Positions 47,712 through 59,330 of a stretch of DNA of 64,000 bases are shown piece by piece (the first letter of the stretch is position 1; each line of letters starts with the position of its first letter). This DNA comes from Klebsormidium nitens (lineage: Eukaryota > Streptophyta > Klebsormidiophyceae > Klebsormidiales > Klebsormidiaceae): the NCBI GenBank assembly GCA_000708835.1, contig DF237144.1, positions 62,001 to 126,000 of the forward strand, written 5' to 3'. Under the pieces are notes generated by a model. That model did no database searches. It was given only the letters and a program-made list of their open reading frames with translations, and was not told where the DNA came from. The position numbers were made by a program, and so were the translations under genes.

Positions 47712-50537
47712 CGGGGTCGGGGGGTCTGAGTCGGAACCCAGGTTTGCTGGCGGGTTAGGGACAGGGTTAGGGGGCGGGTTGCTTGGAGTTGAAGGTTTGA
47801 TTGTTGGACGAGGGGGCCTGCAGAGGGGAGAGTAATAGAATCAGACAGAATGTAGTTCAAGACCAGCAATTAAAGCGATTGTTGAGCTCCAATCGGTTGC
47901 CTTGGCCATTAGCAAGGAGCGAAACTATGCCTGAAAGAAGCTAGCCTCCAATGGCGAAGCTTCTGTGAAAGGGGCATCTTAGCAGGAGACTTTAGCAAGG
48001 TGCAGAGCAGCAAACAGCCGGGATGTTTCAATCAGTCAATCACAGAGCAGAAGGAACAAAAGTAGCCAGGCTTAACGGAGAGGACGCTTCAAAATGAAGG
48101 CTATGCATGCAGGTTAGGACTAAGGGGCAGATGCAGTGAGTGCACAAAAAGGAGGCAAGTACAAAGAAGTAGAGTGTAAGCGACGGGCAATACTAGCAGA
48201 AAGACACTGGCTGAAGGGAAAGTTTTTGAAGAGCTTGGTACGAATTGACCTGTGAGGGTGCATAAGCACTCGGTTACCCACAGCAAAGATAAGCAGGAGA
48301 CACATAATCTTCATGATTGATTGATGGTGGGGCCGCAAGCCCTCATGTCAGTCAGAAGGTGGATCAATCCCATCAATCCCAGAACTTCTGGGCGGGCACA
48401 AGATCGAGTGGCGGACTCCCTGAGTGAACGACCTTGATGACTTCTTCAGATTGGGAGTAGTTGTGACTAGCAATCGCGAGCCCCGTTGAGGCCGACGCCA
48501 GGGATCCAGCTGTCGACTAAGCAGATGCATCTTGGGGAAGCTCAAAAGTTACTCTTGTTGCCCTATCCAGCTGATTGACCGCAGGCGTTGACAAGTTCGT
48601 CTTAGTGGGGGTGAGTGTGACTACAAATCAGTACGCCCAACCGAAGCCCAAACAAACCAATAAGCGGTCAGCTAAGCATATGCATCTGCTCAGAGACAAC
48701 TGTAGTTGCCGTATCGAGGCATCTAAGTCAAAGAGAGAACTGCAGAGCTCGACAAGTGGCAGCTCATTCTGCACGCATAGTTGACGCTAGATTGCCGCAC
48801 TCTCCCCCAACAAAAGGTGGCCCCACTTTCAGAGATTCCCACGTCGGGAAAGCGTGATTGGGGGTGTTAATCATAGCTGGCTAGCCCAGGTCAAACAAGG
48901 CAGACAGTACCAGGAAATGAGCAATAAGCAAATCTCACATCATAAATCGGACACAGCCCAGACATAAGCAAGCGCCCCAAAGCCACAGCTTTCAGCCAGA
49001 CATATTGAGTGTTGGAGTAGAGGTAGCTTCATGAAGAAATGTTGCTACCAGAGGATTGTAATGATGATGCAGCGTTTGTCTTCTTGGTGTCACTAGATTT
49101 GAGAATATCGTAGAGGAAAAGAGACAGCCGATGACGAAAGTGGAACTGGTCTGTTGAGTGGTGGCAAGTCCAGAGAAGTTCTCAAGAAGCTCACACCGCC
49201 CTAGAAACCGCCAAGAAGATTGACGGAAGCAGCGCCTAAGCTCATGTCAGACTCAGCTGAGGGTCACATGGGTCGCAGCCCATATGACATATGTCAGCCC
49301 AGCCTTTCACTTTCCTAAAGCCCAAGCCTGGAGAGTTAGTAAGCAACCCGGGTAGCAACATTTGTAATGGTGGTCAAAGGAAAGTGGCTCACACACCAGG
49401 ATAGACGTGCAAGTGACAGCCGCTCAAGGAAGACAACCACCAACGAAATAAACCCACCTTTTTCTTTTCAGTAGAGGCCAAAACGACAGCAGCCCTTTCT
49501 TGGAAACCCTTGAGCGCCGTAGGAGCAGACTGCCCTTTCAAAGTGCTGGCAACCCTTTCGTTTGCCCAACTTTCTCTGCCGGCTCCCCCACAAGTTTACA
49601 GACGATGTCTCTGAACGATCTGCACGAAATGCTGTCTAACCGCAGGACTGCGTCCACCTTTTAATCCCTCAGCATTGGCCAATTTGCTTCAGGCTCTTCA
49701 AACCCTAAAAGTCGTGGGACACTAGCATAACTTCTGCCCCGCAAACAAACACAAGGAGTCCTCCATCTTTGACGTGACAAACGCATGAACAGGCAAAGAC
49801 TCCATGCTTCAGATCTACCCAAAGGCTTCTAAAGAAAGATCGCATGTGCGAGGAGATTCAGAACGGCGCGCAGCGGAACCCGCCATGATGGATCTGTGAG
49901 AGGGAGGCGGAGGAGGGGCGCTAAAACGCCGTGCTTGGTATCCGGCACTGCCGCGAATGTTGCCGGCGGCATGCAATCTCCACAACTCCTCTCTAGCGGG
50001 ACATCCGGGAAAGAACATCTGAGACGAACTTCACAACCCGCTAAGGGACCCATCGACAAGGGTCGTCGGCCCGTGCCGTCCTAAGATTTAGTGCGCCCGA
50101 AATTATCTCGTTGGGGCGCCACTTTCTGGAAGCATAGGAAGGTAACCTACAAATCAAAAGTAGGTCCAGCGTTACCCTCCAGCCGAGAGTCAACTGTTGC
50201 CAAATCCCGGATTCTTCGCGTTCCGGGAATCCGACTCGACTGATCCATGCACGATCCCCGCGCCGTCGATCTGATGCAGAGCCCAGAGATCGTGCGGACT
50301 GTTTGTTTACCGTGCAAGTTCCCCGGGCATAGCGGCCTGCACTACCGAGGCAGTTCTCCGGCCAGCTGTACGTAAGCGCCGGGCTGCTTGTGGCTTCGAC
50401 GGGGGGCTCCGCCCCCCCGCTCTTCAGCCCCTCCCCAGTTCGGGGCGCCTGGAGGTCTGTCCCGGGAGTACGGAGTCTAGCCCGGCCTATGCAATAGTAT
50501 ATTGATTGTAAACGTGGTCCACATAACATCAATCGGA
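47712..50537. other. Upstream of the GT4-GT4 gene, no supportable gene
   Basis: A minus-strand frame from an ATG at 48314 down to 48120 begins MKIMCLLLIFAVG, which could be a short signal-peptide ORF, but there is no support for it as a gene. The GC-rich stretch 50040-50520 has open frames on the minus strand and a local GGGGGGCTCCGCCCCCCC hairpin. No known RNA was recognised in it. Confidence 0.4.
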
Positions 50538-50611
50538 GCTCGCTTAGCTCAGTTGGTTAGAGCGTGGTGCTAATAACGCCAAGGTCACAGGTTCGACCCC
50601 TGTAGTGAGCA
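50538..50611 (+). tRNA. tRNA-Ile (anticodon AAU)
   Basis: A complete cloverleaf can be drawn. The acceptor stem GCTCGCT pairs with AGTGAGC with one G-U, and an A discriminator follows. The D arm holds TAGCTCAGTTGGTTAGAGC. The anticodon stem TGGTG/CGCCA encloses the loop CTAATAA with anticodon AAT (read as IAU). The T arm is CACAGGTTCGACCCCTGTA with a normal GTTCGAC loop. There is no intron. A run of six T (50613-50618) right after the gene fits an RNA polymerase III terminator. The A box and B box are internal and intact, so the gene is probably functional. Confidence 0.95.
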
Positions 50612-50612
50612 G

Positions 50613-50618
50613 TTTTTT
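50613..50618 (+). terminator. Pol III terminator of tRNA-Ile
   Basis: Six T residues begin two bases after the discriminator base. Confidence 0.8.
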
Positions 50619-50689
50619 ATATATCATCATCTACGTTCTGGCAGGAACTGGTTACCCAGGCAAAAGGAACATCAACGCTGCTGCCTATC

Positions 50690-50960
50690 TCTTTTGAGCA
50701 GCCAGCGCTTTCTGTTCTAGCATTATCATTGGTGTTCTAGCATTGACATTCAGTTGACTATCTCTTTTGCGCAAGGGGTTCCCCACCCCGAGCCGGTGCT
50801 TTTATTGCTAGAACAACTCACAGTTGGCAGGAACACATGCAAGAACACCTCTACGAGCAGTTCGCTAGAACACATGCTAGAACACCTCACATGCAGAATC
50901 GCTAGAACATATGCTACAACATCTCGTATGCAGAATTGCAGTCTGGTGCGAACCAGCTAA
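50690..50960. repeat. TTCTAGCA/TGCTAGAA repeat block, copy 1
   Basis: TGTTCTAGCATTGACATTCA and TTTTATTGCTAGAACAAC, with GCAGTTCGCTAGAACACATG, are shared with copy 2 at 53018-53260. The 9-mer TGTTCTAGC and its reverse complement GCTAGAACA both recur, so the block has short inverted-repeat structure. It is not a CRISPR: units are irregular and the spacers are repeated. Confidence 0.75.
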
Positions 50961-51370
50961 TGTTGACTGGTTCGCACCAGCAGTCAACATTTACACGACC
51001 TCCCACCTTTTTCTGGTGCACAAGCCTTCTGTTGAGCATTATTATCTTCTAGCATTATTAGCTGGTGTCGTGGCGGAAGTGGAGCGAGTTTCGAGGCTGT
51101 CATATTCGGCGCTTCCTGCTGGCGTACACCGTTTCCATACGCCTCATCCTCCTAGAATAAAGCGTTCTTGCGTGCGTTCTCCTCCTGGCATAGCGTGCGT
51201 CTTCCTCCTGGCATATGGGCTCTTCCTACTGGCTAGGGCAGACGCTTTTCCTTGGGTGGCACTTCTTTGTCCACATTCGCGACGCCTGCCTGACACTCAA
51301 CGCTTTCTGGCTCCGCTCTGACCAATTCTGCTGTCAACAGCTCCGCTAACCGAGACGTTGCCCCCCCGAT

Positions 51371-52001
51371 ATGCTCGCTGTCAAGAACAAGATGCGATCT
51401 ACCCACAACATTCGCAAGAACTTTGTACCAAAGAATCAGTCCCGGACAGTCTCGCGCCTCACCATTTCGCTGCAGAAATCGGACAAGGTGATGGAGCCGG
51501 TGGAGCTCCGTCTGAAACCGGGACGCCTTGCAACGAGCGCAAGCGGCTCGCCAGCAACGTCCAGGTGGTGAGTCAACCCGTCAACCGTTGTCATCATGAA
51601 TCAACGTATATTAACGAATGATTCCCATCCGTCGGAACCTCACTTGACCACTTGCAAGTTGGGAAAAGCGTAAGAGAGCAGCACGTCGTGGCTCAGCGTC
51701 ACATGAATATGTGGCGGCCACCTGATGCCATCCGCTTGAATGAGGTCGTCCTCGGGTGAGGAACTCTGGAAGAGCCGCCCTTGGTGTAGTCAGATTTGAA
51801 AGCAGGTCCGTCCTGCCCCCGTCCTGCAAGCCCTTCGATATTCACTATAGCGCCCTCTTCCTCGAAACGGTCAAAAGTTAATCAACCATCACAGCACCGA
51901 GCCATCATGACGACGCTCAGCCTTTTTTTCCTCGGCAGGTCTGACCGTGTGTGCGTCCGCAGTCTAGACAAGGGCCGCCACCAGAAGCGCTATCTTTACA
52001 A
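51371..52001 (+). CDS. Possible small two-exon gene, unknown
   Basis: An ATG-started frame at 51371 begins MLAVKNKMRSTHNIRKNF and is basic and Ser/Thr-rich. It reaches a GT (AG/GTGGTG or TG/GTGAGT near 51566-51570). A T-rich acceptor (TTTCCTCGGCAG, ending at 51938) follows and joins in phase to a short basic exon (SDRVCVRSLDKGRHQKRYLY) ending at a strong GTAAGC donor near 52002. No later exon was found, so the model is incomplete. The family is not recognised and this may be chance. Confidence 0.25.
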
Positions 52002-53017
52002 GTAAGCAAGGAGACAGGAATTTATAAGCAAGGCAATTGGTCAAAGATCTGAGAGAAGCACTTCTTTTAATTTCCTGGCACACTACGAAGATGCATCTTT
52101 CAACAAGTGAAAGATTGAGTATCTTGGCCTGGCATGAACGGCAGGGGATCTTATACATGCCCCATCAACCTGGTCAGTTGCAGCCTACATTTAGGAACTG
52201 CGCAAAAGGCCAATTCTGTGAATTCCAAACCTCTTGAGACTCACCATGAAAAAGAAGACAGGGTGGCGTTCAGAGGGTGATCCATTCTCTGCCACGAAGG
52301 GCTTCAGAGCTGCATTTTCAACACTGTGTTTCTGCATGTAGTCGGAGTATTAAGTTCCACATAGATCCCCCAAGCGGCTTGATATGGTCAAATGTGGGAC
52401 TCGCTTCACGCTTTGAGCTCGGCGTTGAAAGTTGCAGCCGCTTGGTGCCACTGACCACTGAAGGCCATGTTGTCCTGTAGAGTTCCCAACAAAGGAGCTA
52501 GACAGATGTTGCTTAGCTTTGTCGTTTGCTACTAAGGTAGAATACATGCTCTTGCTTGTCACGACCGGCAGCGTCTTCCGCATTGTACATTTTACATTGA
52601 TGAAATGTTCCCCTCTCGCCTCTCCCTGACTTCCTGACATTTCCACAAGCAAGGATGGAGCCTAGCTTGAAAGGTTCACAGAAATCTCCTTCGAGAATCT
52701 CGTGGATCAATTCAACTCGAGGGCACCTGACTAGGTCCTACTCCGACTAGTACTACGGTACTATAGTAGTATCAGATTCTTAGTAGGTACTCCTGAGCCT
52801 GAGCCTGAGGCTTGAGCGCAGCGGACCGTCCGAGCAGAGATGCCGACCAGCAGTAGCAGGCGTTGATCTGAAGCCTTTTCCTTCATCGGACGTACACGAT
52901 GCAACGACCAGGCGTGCCCTCTGTTTATGCGGTCGATGGACGCAGTTGTTGACCATCCAACGGCTGCGATCGAAACTAGAACAACCCAGACACAAAGAGC
53001 AGGAATGTATCCCAACA

Positions 53018-53260
53018 CTTTTGTTCTAGCAATAGCATTCAATTGACTATCACAGATCGTGGTGTTCTAGCATTGACATTCAATTGACTACCTTTCAAGT
53101 TCTGCCATTGGGTTGCCTTCCTTTCCTTACCCCGAGCTCGTACTTTTATTGCTAGAACAACGAGCAGTTCACAGGAACACATGCAAGAACATCTCAACGA
53201 GCAGTTCGCTAGAACACATGCTAGAACATCTCATATGCAGAATCGCAGTCCGGTGCAAAC
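53018..53260. repeat. TTCTAGCA/TGCTAGAA repeat block, copy 2
   Basis: This matches 50690-50960 over about 240 bp, in the same order and orientation, 2.3 kb away. See copy 1. Confidence 0.75.
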
Positions 53261-53446
53261 CAATTAAGGGCGCAATGCTGAAGCATGGAGGGGAGCGGAA
53301 GCTGTGAGAAATCTGTGCGGAACCAGCAGAGGAGGACTTGTGCAGCACCCATTCAGGTGAGGGCAGGACGATATTTTGTTTGTCGCTGCAGGGACACCGG
53401 AGTTGACAAATCGTTTGGGCACCGGCAACAAGTGCAGGAGGCTAGC

Positions 53447-53612
53447 TTTGCTAGAACACTTTGCTAGAACAGCGCTTGCTAGAACTGTGCTTCAGCTGTC
53501 AGCTTTGCTAGAATACGTTGCTAGAACAGCGCTTGCTAGAACTGTGCTTCAGCTGTCAGCTTTGCTAGAACACTTTGCTAGAACAGCGCTTGCTAGAACA
53601 GCACTCCAGGAA
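53447..53612. repeat. 57-bp tandem array built on TTGCTAGAAC
   Basis: About 2.7 units of about 57 bp, each with three TTGCTAGAAC motifs and CTGTGCTTCAGCTGTCAGC. TTGCTAGAA occurs nine times in 165 bp. The same motif defines the blocks at 50690-50960 and 53018-53260. Confidence 0.85.
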
Positions 53613-56600
53613 GTTTTAGGCTCATGGAAGTGACTGATTTGCCCAGTGATCATGTGAATCTTCAATGATAGATTCAGAAAAACTATGGGTTGGTGCTGCA
53701 TGTATCTAAGGTATCGAGCTGCAGCCCTCACCATCTCATGTGCAATTCTTGAGCAGGGACGAATCTGCGGAGAGTGCGAGCTCCTGCAATGCTGGAGCAG
53801 CCAAGCAATATCTTTTGCCTCAAACTTTTTCCTTTTTCCATCCTTTTCTACCCCGTCCCTTTCTGTTTTAGCCAGTATAATAGTAGGTGTCTTTCTTACC
53901 TTCGTTTCTCTCTTGTGTCCAATGATCAACTTCCACACCATATTAGCGGTACGTCAAACGGGTCTTTGCCGGGCCCCTCTGGCTATGTATGTGGCTTCTA
54001 AGATGCTGCAAGTCACCGCCATCTTTTTTACCATAAGTCGGGGGGGCTACCGCCCCCCTGGCCGAACCCCCCCGCTCCTCGTTCGTGCAGTGCGACTTTA
54101 CGTCGAATTGGACGATAATTAGTTACTCATCATTTGGTCACTCACATGACAACACATCTGTTTCGGAGTCTCATACGACGGGCACGCGAGGAGGCGGTTT
54201 TTAGGGAAGCATCTTGCCGGTTGCGTTGTGACCTTCTCGGAAGTAGATGGAAGTGGAGCTCCCTTAGTCTGAGTCCTTGGCATATACCATAATCATTATG
54301 ATTCAACTTAACCAAGGATCGCATCAATCCAATCGGAAAAAGGAGGCGGCTTCAAGTTATCATCCCTTCCCCTCTTCAAAGATCGGAGCCTGGCGGCATC
54401 CGGCACCAGTGTGCGAATTTCGGAAGCCATATTAGTATGTAAGCCCCGGTGTACATGCACGTTTGCATGGTCTGTCCCATATATTTTCGTATATTTGGAA
54501 GGCAGTGACTAGATGAGCCTCCAAGCAACCGGCAAAATTAGAAGGATATCAGTCGATGCTTTCTATATGGCATCGCGAAGTTTGCGAGCGGTCACCGATA
54601 AATCATTGAGTGTGAGGCAGCTAATGGAACCAAATATCCTTCCATTCCGCTATACATCTTGTTGAGAGCGTGATACCTCCACAGTAAAATGCATCCGATT
54701 CCGGGCCATCGATCAATTGGATAACGTATGAACGAACCGTGTCCGCTCTAGGAGGCTCCGAAGTAAGCCATCCTAGTAGTGGGCTTGCGTCGAGCGACCA
54801 GCCGCTAATCTGTATTAGCTTTATCGATCGACCGACGTAGTGAAGAGGCTTGACTTAGAAACGGAATAGAAAGTATTGGCGGCGGTTTGGAATTGCTTTC
54901 ACATCCGACCGGTATGTACACTGAGGTATGCACCGCACTACGGAATTTTCTTGGTTGCGAGGAGAGGGGAAGTAGAGAGGATGCCCCGGGGATGCCCCGA
55001 TGGCATGCAAGCTTTCGGGCGGCAAGGGCTTCAGGCTGAGAGATCGATTTCTTTAAAGAGATATTGTATTCAAGTTCTCGGAGCAGTAACGAAGTACGGT
55101 TAAGTGTGGTCGGTTCGTTGCACAAACTTGGAAGAGGTAACAACCTACGGTCCAGACTACCCAAACCGGCCGCCGCACGGGATATCAGGCTTTTATGACG
55201 AGGGCTTCTCTCGAGCCTACTGGAGGAAGGTTTGTGTTTGTATGATAGACTTAATCAAGACTCTCTGGCAGAATCAACGAACTAAATGGTTCATAAAAAA
55301 GATGGAGTCTCCAGAACGTCGGCTTTGCCTACACTGGCAAACTTTTCTCGGAGTGAAGGTCCCCTCAATAATATCCTACAAGATCTGACTGGCGCACACA
55401 GGGGGTTTTGAATGAGCAGCTGCGAGACGACAAGAATCGAACTTTATCGTGTTAACGTATCTGAGTTCAGAAACACCTCTACTGAGGAAACTCAGACGTC
55501 TACTACAGTCCTGTCACATCACGAAGGAGCGATCTAAGTCAAGCCCGAAAGCTTCGTATTGGGCGAGTCAATTCAGCCGGGCCGTCTTTACTACTAGGCC
55601 ATTCGTCAGAAGCCCAATCACTGATGTGACTAGGTTGACATTGTGTAAGTTCACAAGAGGCGAGCCTTACGAATTCGACAGACTCAGCCAGGGCTTCGCT
55701 TGACTTATCTCATGCATTGGCAGACTCTATTTGTATACCGCCGGGCATGGGAAATTGCAAGCGATTCTGAAATTAAGAGTTTATGGATTTACCAAGCTGC
55801 CGCAAAGGAACGTTCACTTTGTCCTCTGAAATGGTACGCCCGGCGACAGCGGCACAGACAAAGTTTCCACTTTTGCAAACATTGGGAGCTTCCAGGTCGC
55901 GCGTGTGAGCAATCGAGTGATGATTCAAACGGACTCGCCGACTTCCTAATATAAAGGCCCTCATATCTAGATCAGCCTGGAATGAGGGCCTGAGTCGTGA
56001 ATCAGCGACGAGGTACATGCGCAAAACACGTGTCGATCTTTGATAGGCGTCGACCAAAGAGAAATTCTGGACACCTCAGATGGAAAGCGCCGGCAATAGC
56101 GCAGACCGGCTGGGACGAGTAATATATTTAAGCCTGCGCTCAAGGAGTGTCAGGTCGTCGGCCTTTACACGTTGTGACTCTCCAACATTCAATACCTCAG
56201 CGGGGGCCGCATCAGGTCTAAACACGAAGTTTGTCCTGGCTGTGGGATCTCATTTCACTGACGCTGCCAGGTTTAGCTTTAAGGTCGCCGCAACAAGCTG
56301 ATTAGCGCTGCGTCACGTCCATAGATTTCGGCGACCAACTTGGCGACTGGTGAAAAAGCGGTGTAGGTATTCAAACGCCGCCGTTCCAATCGTGCGAAAG
56401 GGCACGCGCGCAGCCCAAAAGGGTGCCGAATCTTTGGCGCGCGCCCGTTTGCCCGGATCGAAGACCCACTTGATGGCCCGCTTGGAGCGAATCTTCCCAG
56501 AAACTAGGTGTGCCTGCCAAAGGTGCGTCACCAAAGGCGCGTCACCCAGAGAGACTGCGGATGCAGGTGGAACGCCATTCACGGACGGCCACATCTGGAA

Positions 56601-57855
56601 CGGTCAATATCAATGCATAACATTGGACAAGATACAAACTTTAGAGCTGCCAACGGGCTGGTACCGGCTTTGATTCGCAACGCCGACTGTCCGATTGTTC
56701 TTTGAGGAGAGTTCTGCCCTCAAGTCTCCGGGTCCAACTTCTCGTAATTCATTCCGTCGGCGGACATTCAGGGAGAGGGAAACCGGATTCCGACGGGGTT
56801 GTGAGCGGAAAGGAGTGGCTGGCGGAACCCTGAACCGCCAGGTGTCACGACAGGGCTAGATAAGCGAAAGAGGGAAATCTATGAGCAACTTTGGCGAACG
56901 GTCATTTCGTGACATATCTGGCACGATCAGGATGAGAGTCACAGCTTAAACGGGCAGACATCAGTAGGCGTGAGCAGATTCCGTTCTTTTGCAGCGGAAT
57001 TCTGTCCCCATTCTGTCGCCGCGCCATTGTTTAAAAGAGACCGGAAGTCCCATGCGCGTTCGAGTCCATACGCTGCAGCGAAGACTGATCGCGAGGACTC
57101 TGCCGGAGGGGCCGCAAACCATGCATGAGCAGCAAAGGAATCCGTTGTATCTCGGCGGAACTTTGTCTCTGATTGTCACGACGGGCCCGAAGCGGTACGC
57201 GGACGGAATCCGTTGGGTTCCAGATCAACAACCCGTTGGGTCCCAGGTTATATCGGCGGGGCGAACGCAGCACGCGAACGGTGGCAGTTCAAAATCAGCG
57301 AAAGATTTTGGGACTCATGCTTTTAGGACGGGCCTTGAACGATAAGCACGAACGGTTCCTCTTCGAATCCAGCGCAATTGGCTTCTCGGGCGTCAATCCG
57401 GGCCACTGAGCAGGAAAGAGCACGAACGGAGTCCGTGGAACGCAGCGGATCGACATTTGCCGCCAGGTGTCACGACGGGCGAGAAGCACGCGCGAGAAGC
57501 ACGCGGCACGTGCATAAACGCAATATTACTCGACGGTTGCAGCAGATTCCGACGCAAGGGCAGCTCAACACGAACATGAGAAGCAGAAGAGGGCACGAAC
57601 GGGCAGCAGTACATTCCGCGGCTCGATCTAGCGGACGTCCGCGGCGGTTCAAGCGGACCTGCAAATCACACTCGCCGTCACCATCGTGGTCATCTGTGCA
57701 GCAGCCATCTTTCACGCCGTCCAGATTGTGACACGTGTCGTTAAGTCGGCACTGCCGGGAACGAGGATATCCGTTCATCTCATAAAGGGACGGTGGCTGT
57801 GCCAGGACCAAAGGAAAGTCGTTTTCGAGACCGCGGCGCAAAGCGTCTGATATGG
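53613..57855. other. Unrecognised region
   Basis: No gene could be supported. Notes: a minus-strand frame at 56594-56313 and a plus-strand frame at 56080-56301 look vaguely protein-like but lack motifs and splice context. TGTCACGACRGGSYYRRA-like motifs recur near 56842, 57174 and 57467. A plus frame from 57629 to 57850 holds a hydrophobic segment (ITLAVTIVVICAAAIF) that could be a membrane-spanning exon of an unidentified gene. Confidence 0.35.
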
Positions 57856-57998
57856 GTGATTGGTTAGACTTTCGGTTAGATAGTTGGTTATCTTGGTTAG
57901 ACTGTTGACTGGACAGTTGGTTGGACCATGTTGGTTAGACTGTTGGCCAGACTGACATCTGGTTAGTCCGTTGACCAATCTGTTGGATAGACTGTCCT
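57856..57998. repeat. Imperfect tandem repeat of TTGGTTAGACTGTTGG-type units
   Basis: About seven units of 17-22 bp (TGGTTAGACTTTCGGTTAGA, TTGGTTAGACTGTTGACTGG, TTGGTTAGACTGTTGGCCAG and similar), simple-sequence in character. Confidence 0.75.
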
Positions 57999-59330
57999 TC
58001 GAGGCGCTTCTTCGTGTTTGACTTTTAGCCAATTTTCGTACCGAAAGCTTTAAGTCCTACGAGACTCGATTGTTTCGCAACTACTCCAGGAAGCACGAAA
58101 GATTGCTTGCCAGGATAGCAGACTTGACGATTGCACCCGACTCACCTGGACCGGGTCCGAGACGGTCGGTAGACCTTTTCATCGGTGCAGATAGGTGGCT
58201 GTAGTCTCCTCAGTGCGTTTGGTTTTTCCACGCAGAAAGCTTTTTGATTGAGGGAACTTGACACATGCCAGCCGCATGGTATTATCATTGCTACCGGCCC
58301 TGGCATTGGCCTCCAACCGTCATGCAACTTATCATATAGTAAGCCGCCAGCACATGGCAACGGACTTGGCAGAAGGAGTTTCAGGGGCCTAGGATCTACA
58401 AATCAGTGAGCCATGCTCCAAAGCTTCATCGACCGTACCCCGTCTAGCCACTCTAAAGTTGTAAAGTAAGCTTTCGATCAAACGTGCTAACAGTATGCAT
58501 GATGCTTTGCCATGTGCGCGCCAGCGCTTGTTTGCTTCGAGTGTGCATGCTTGTACTGTGCCAGTGCATGCACGTCACAGTGACTTAACTTCCATGCACG
58601 TGTCAATCAGCAAAGATATTCTAAATCAGTACTGTTGCAACTCTGGCAGCGCGGCGGCCACTGGCAGCTGATAGGAAGCGGCGGCCAATTCATTGATTAA
58701 GTTCAACCTGGATTGGCGTACCGTCACGAAGTTGCCGACGAATTGATCAGGTCACCATTGTGCAAACATATGCCAGCCCTGCCAGGTGACAGGATTCAGG
58801 CGGCCGAGTACGGGGCCGGGTACTAATACCCGACAAGCTTGCCGGGTGTACGGCGGCACGGTATACGAGCAAGCCTAGCTGCCAAACTGACAACGTATGG
58901 ACTATGGTATTAGTAACGGTCTGACCGTGACTGTGATTGAGGCGTTGATCGAAGCGAGTGCAGTACTATAGAGCCCAATGGTCGATCCTGAGTTTCCTTT
59001 TTGGAAAGTCGACGCCATGGATGTAACAAGATCTGACCGGCTCTTTTGAAAACAAAATTCCGGCAGGTTGGCTCTTAAGGACGGGGTTACGTGAAGCACT
59101 TCAACCTATTCTATGTCAATCGTCTTTTGCTGTCCTATGCTAATGCATACGCAGGCTCAATTTAGTCCAGCTTAAGATCCCAATGATGGGCCGCCGATTA
59201 AGAGTCGGAGTACTTCAACTGAAACGGGTAATTAACATAATTAACAACCTCTGCCCAATTTAAGACCTGGACCTGTGACCACAGCACATTGGCATACCAT
59301 ACTACGCAGCCCAGTAACGTACACTAAGAA
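57999..59330. other. Intergenic, 3' side of the GT90 gene
   Basis: No supportable gene. The stretch 58495-58600 is rich in GTGCATGC/GCATGCAC elements forming short palindromes. Confidence 0.5.

Noticed and set aside
50041-50532. 163-codon minus-strand frame next to the tRNA
   Set aside because: It has no recognisable domain; the GC-rich structure-forming sequence explains the open frame. A structured RNA was considered, but no known family was recognised.
53447-53612. CRISPR-like array
   Set aside because: Units are directly repeated with their spacers, motif spacing is irregular, and the context is eukaryotic.
53685-54122. 145-codon plus-strand open frame
   Set aside because: It has no motif, a mixed hydrophobic composition typical of chance frames, and no splice or promoter context.
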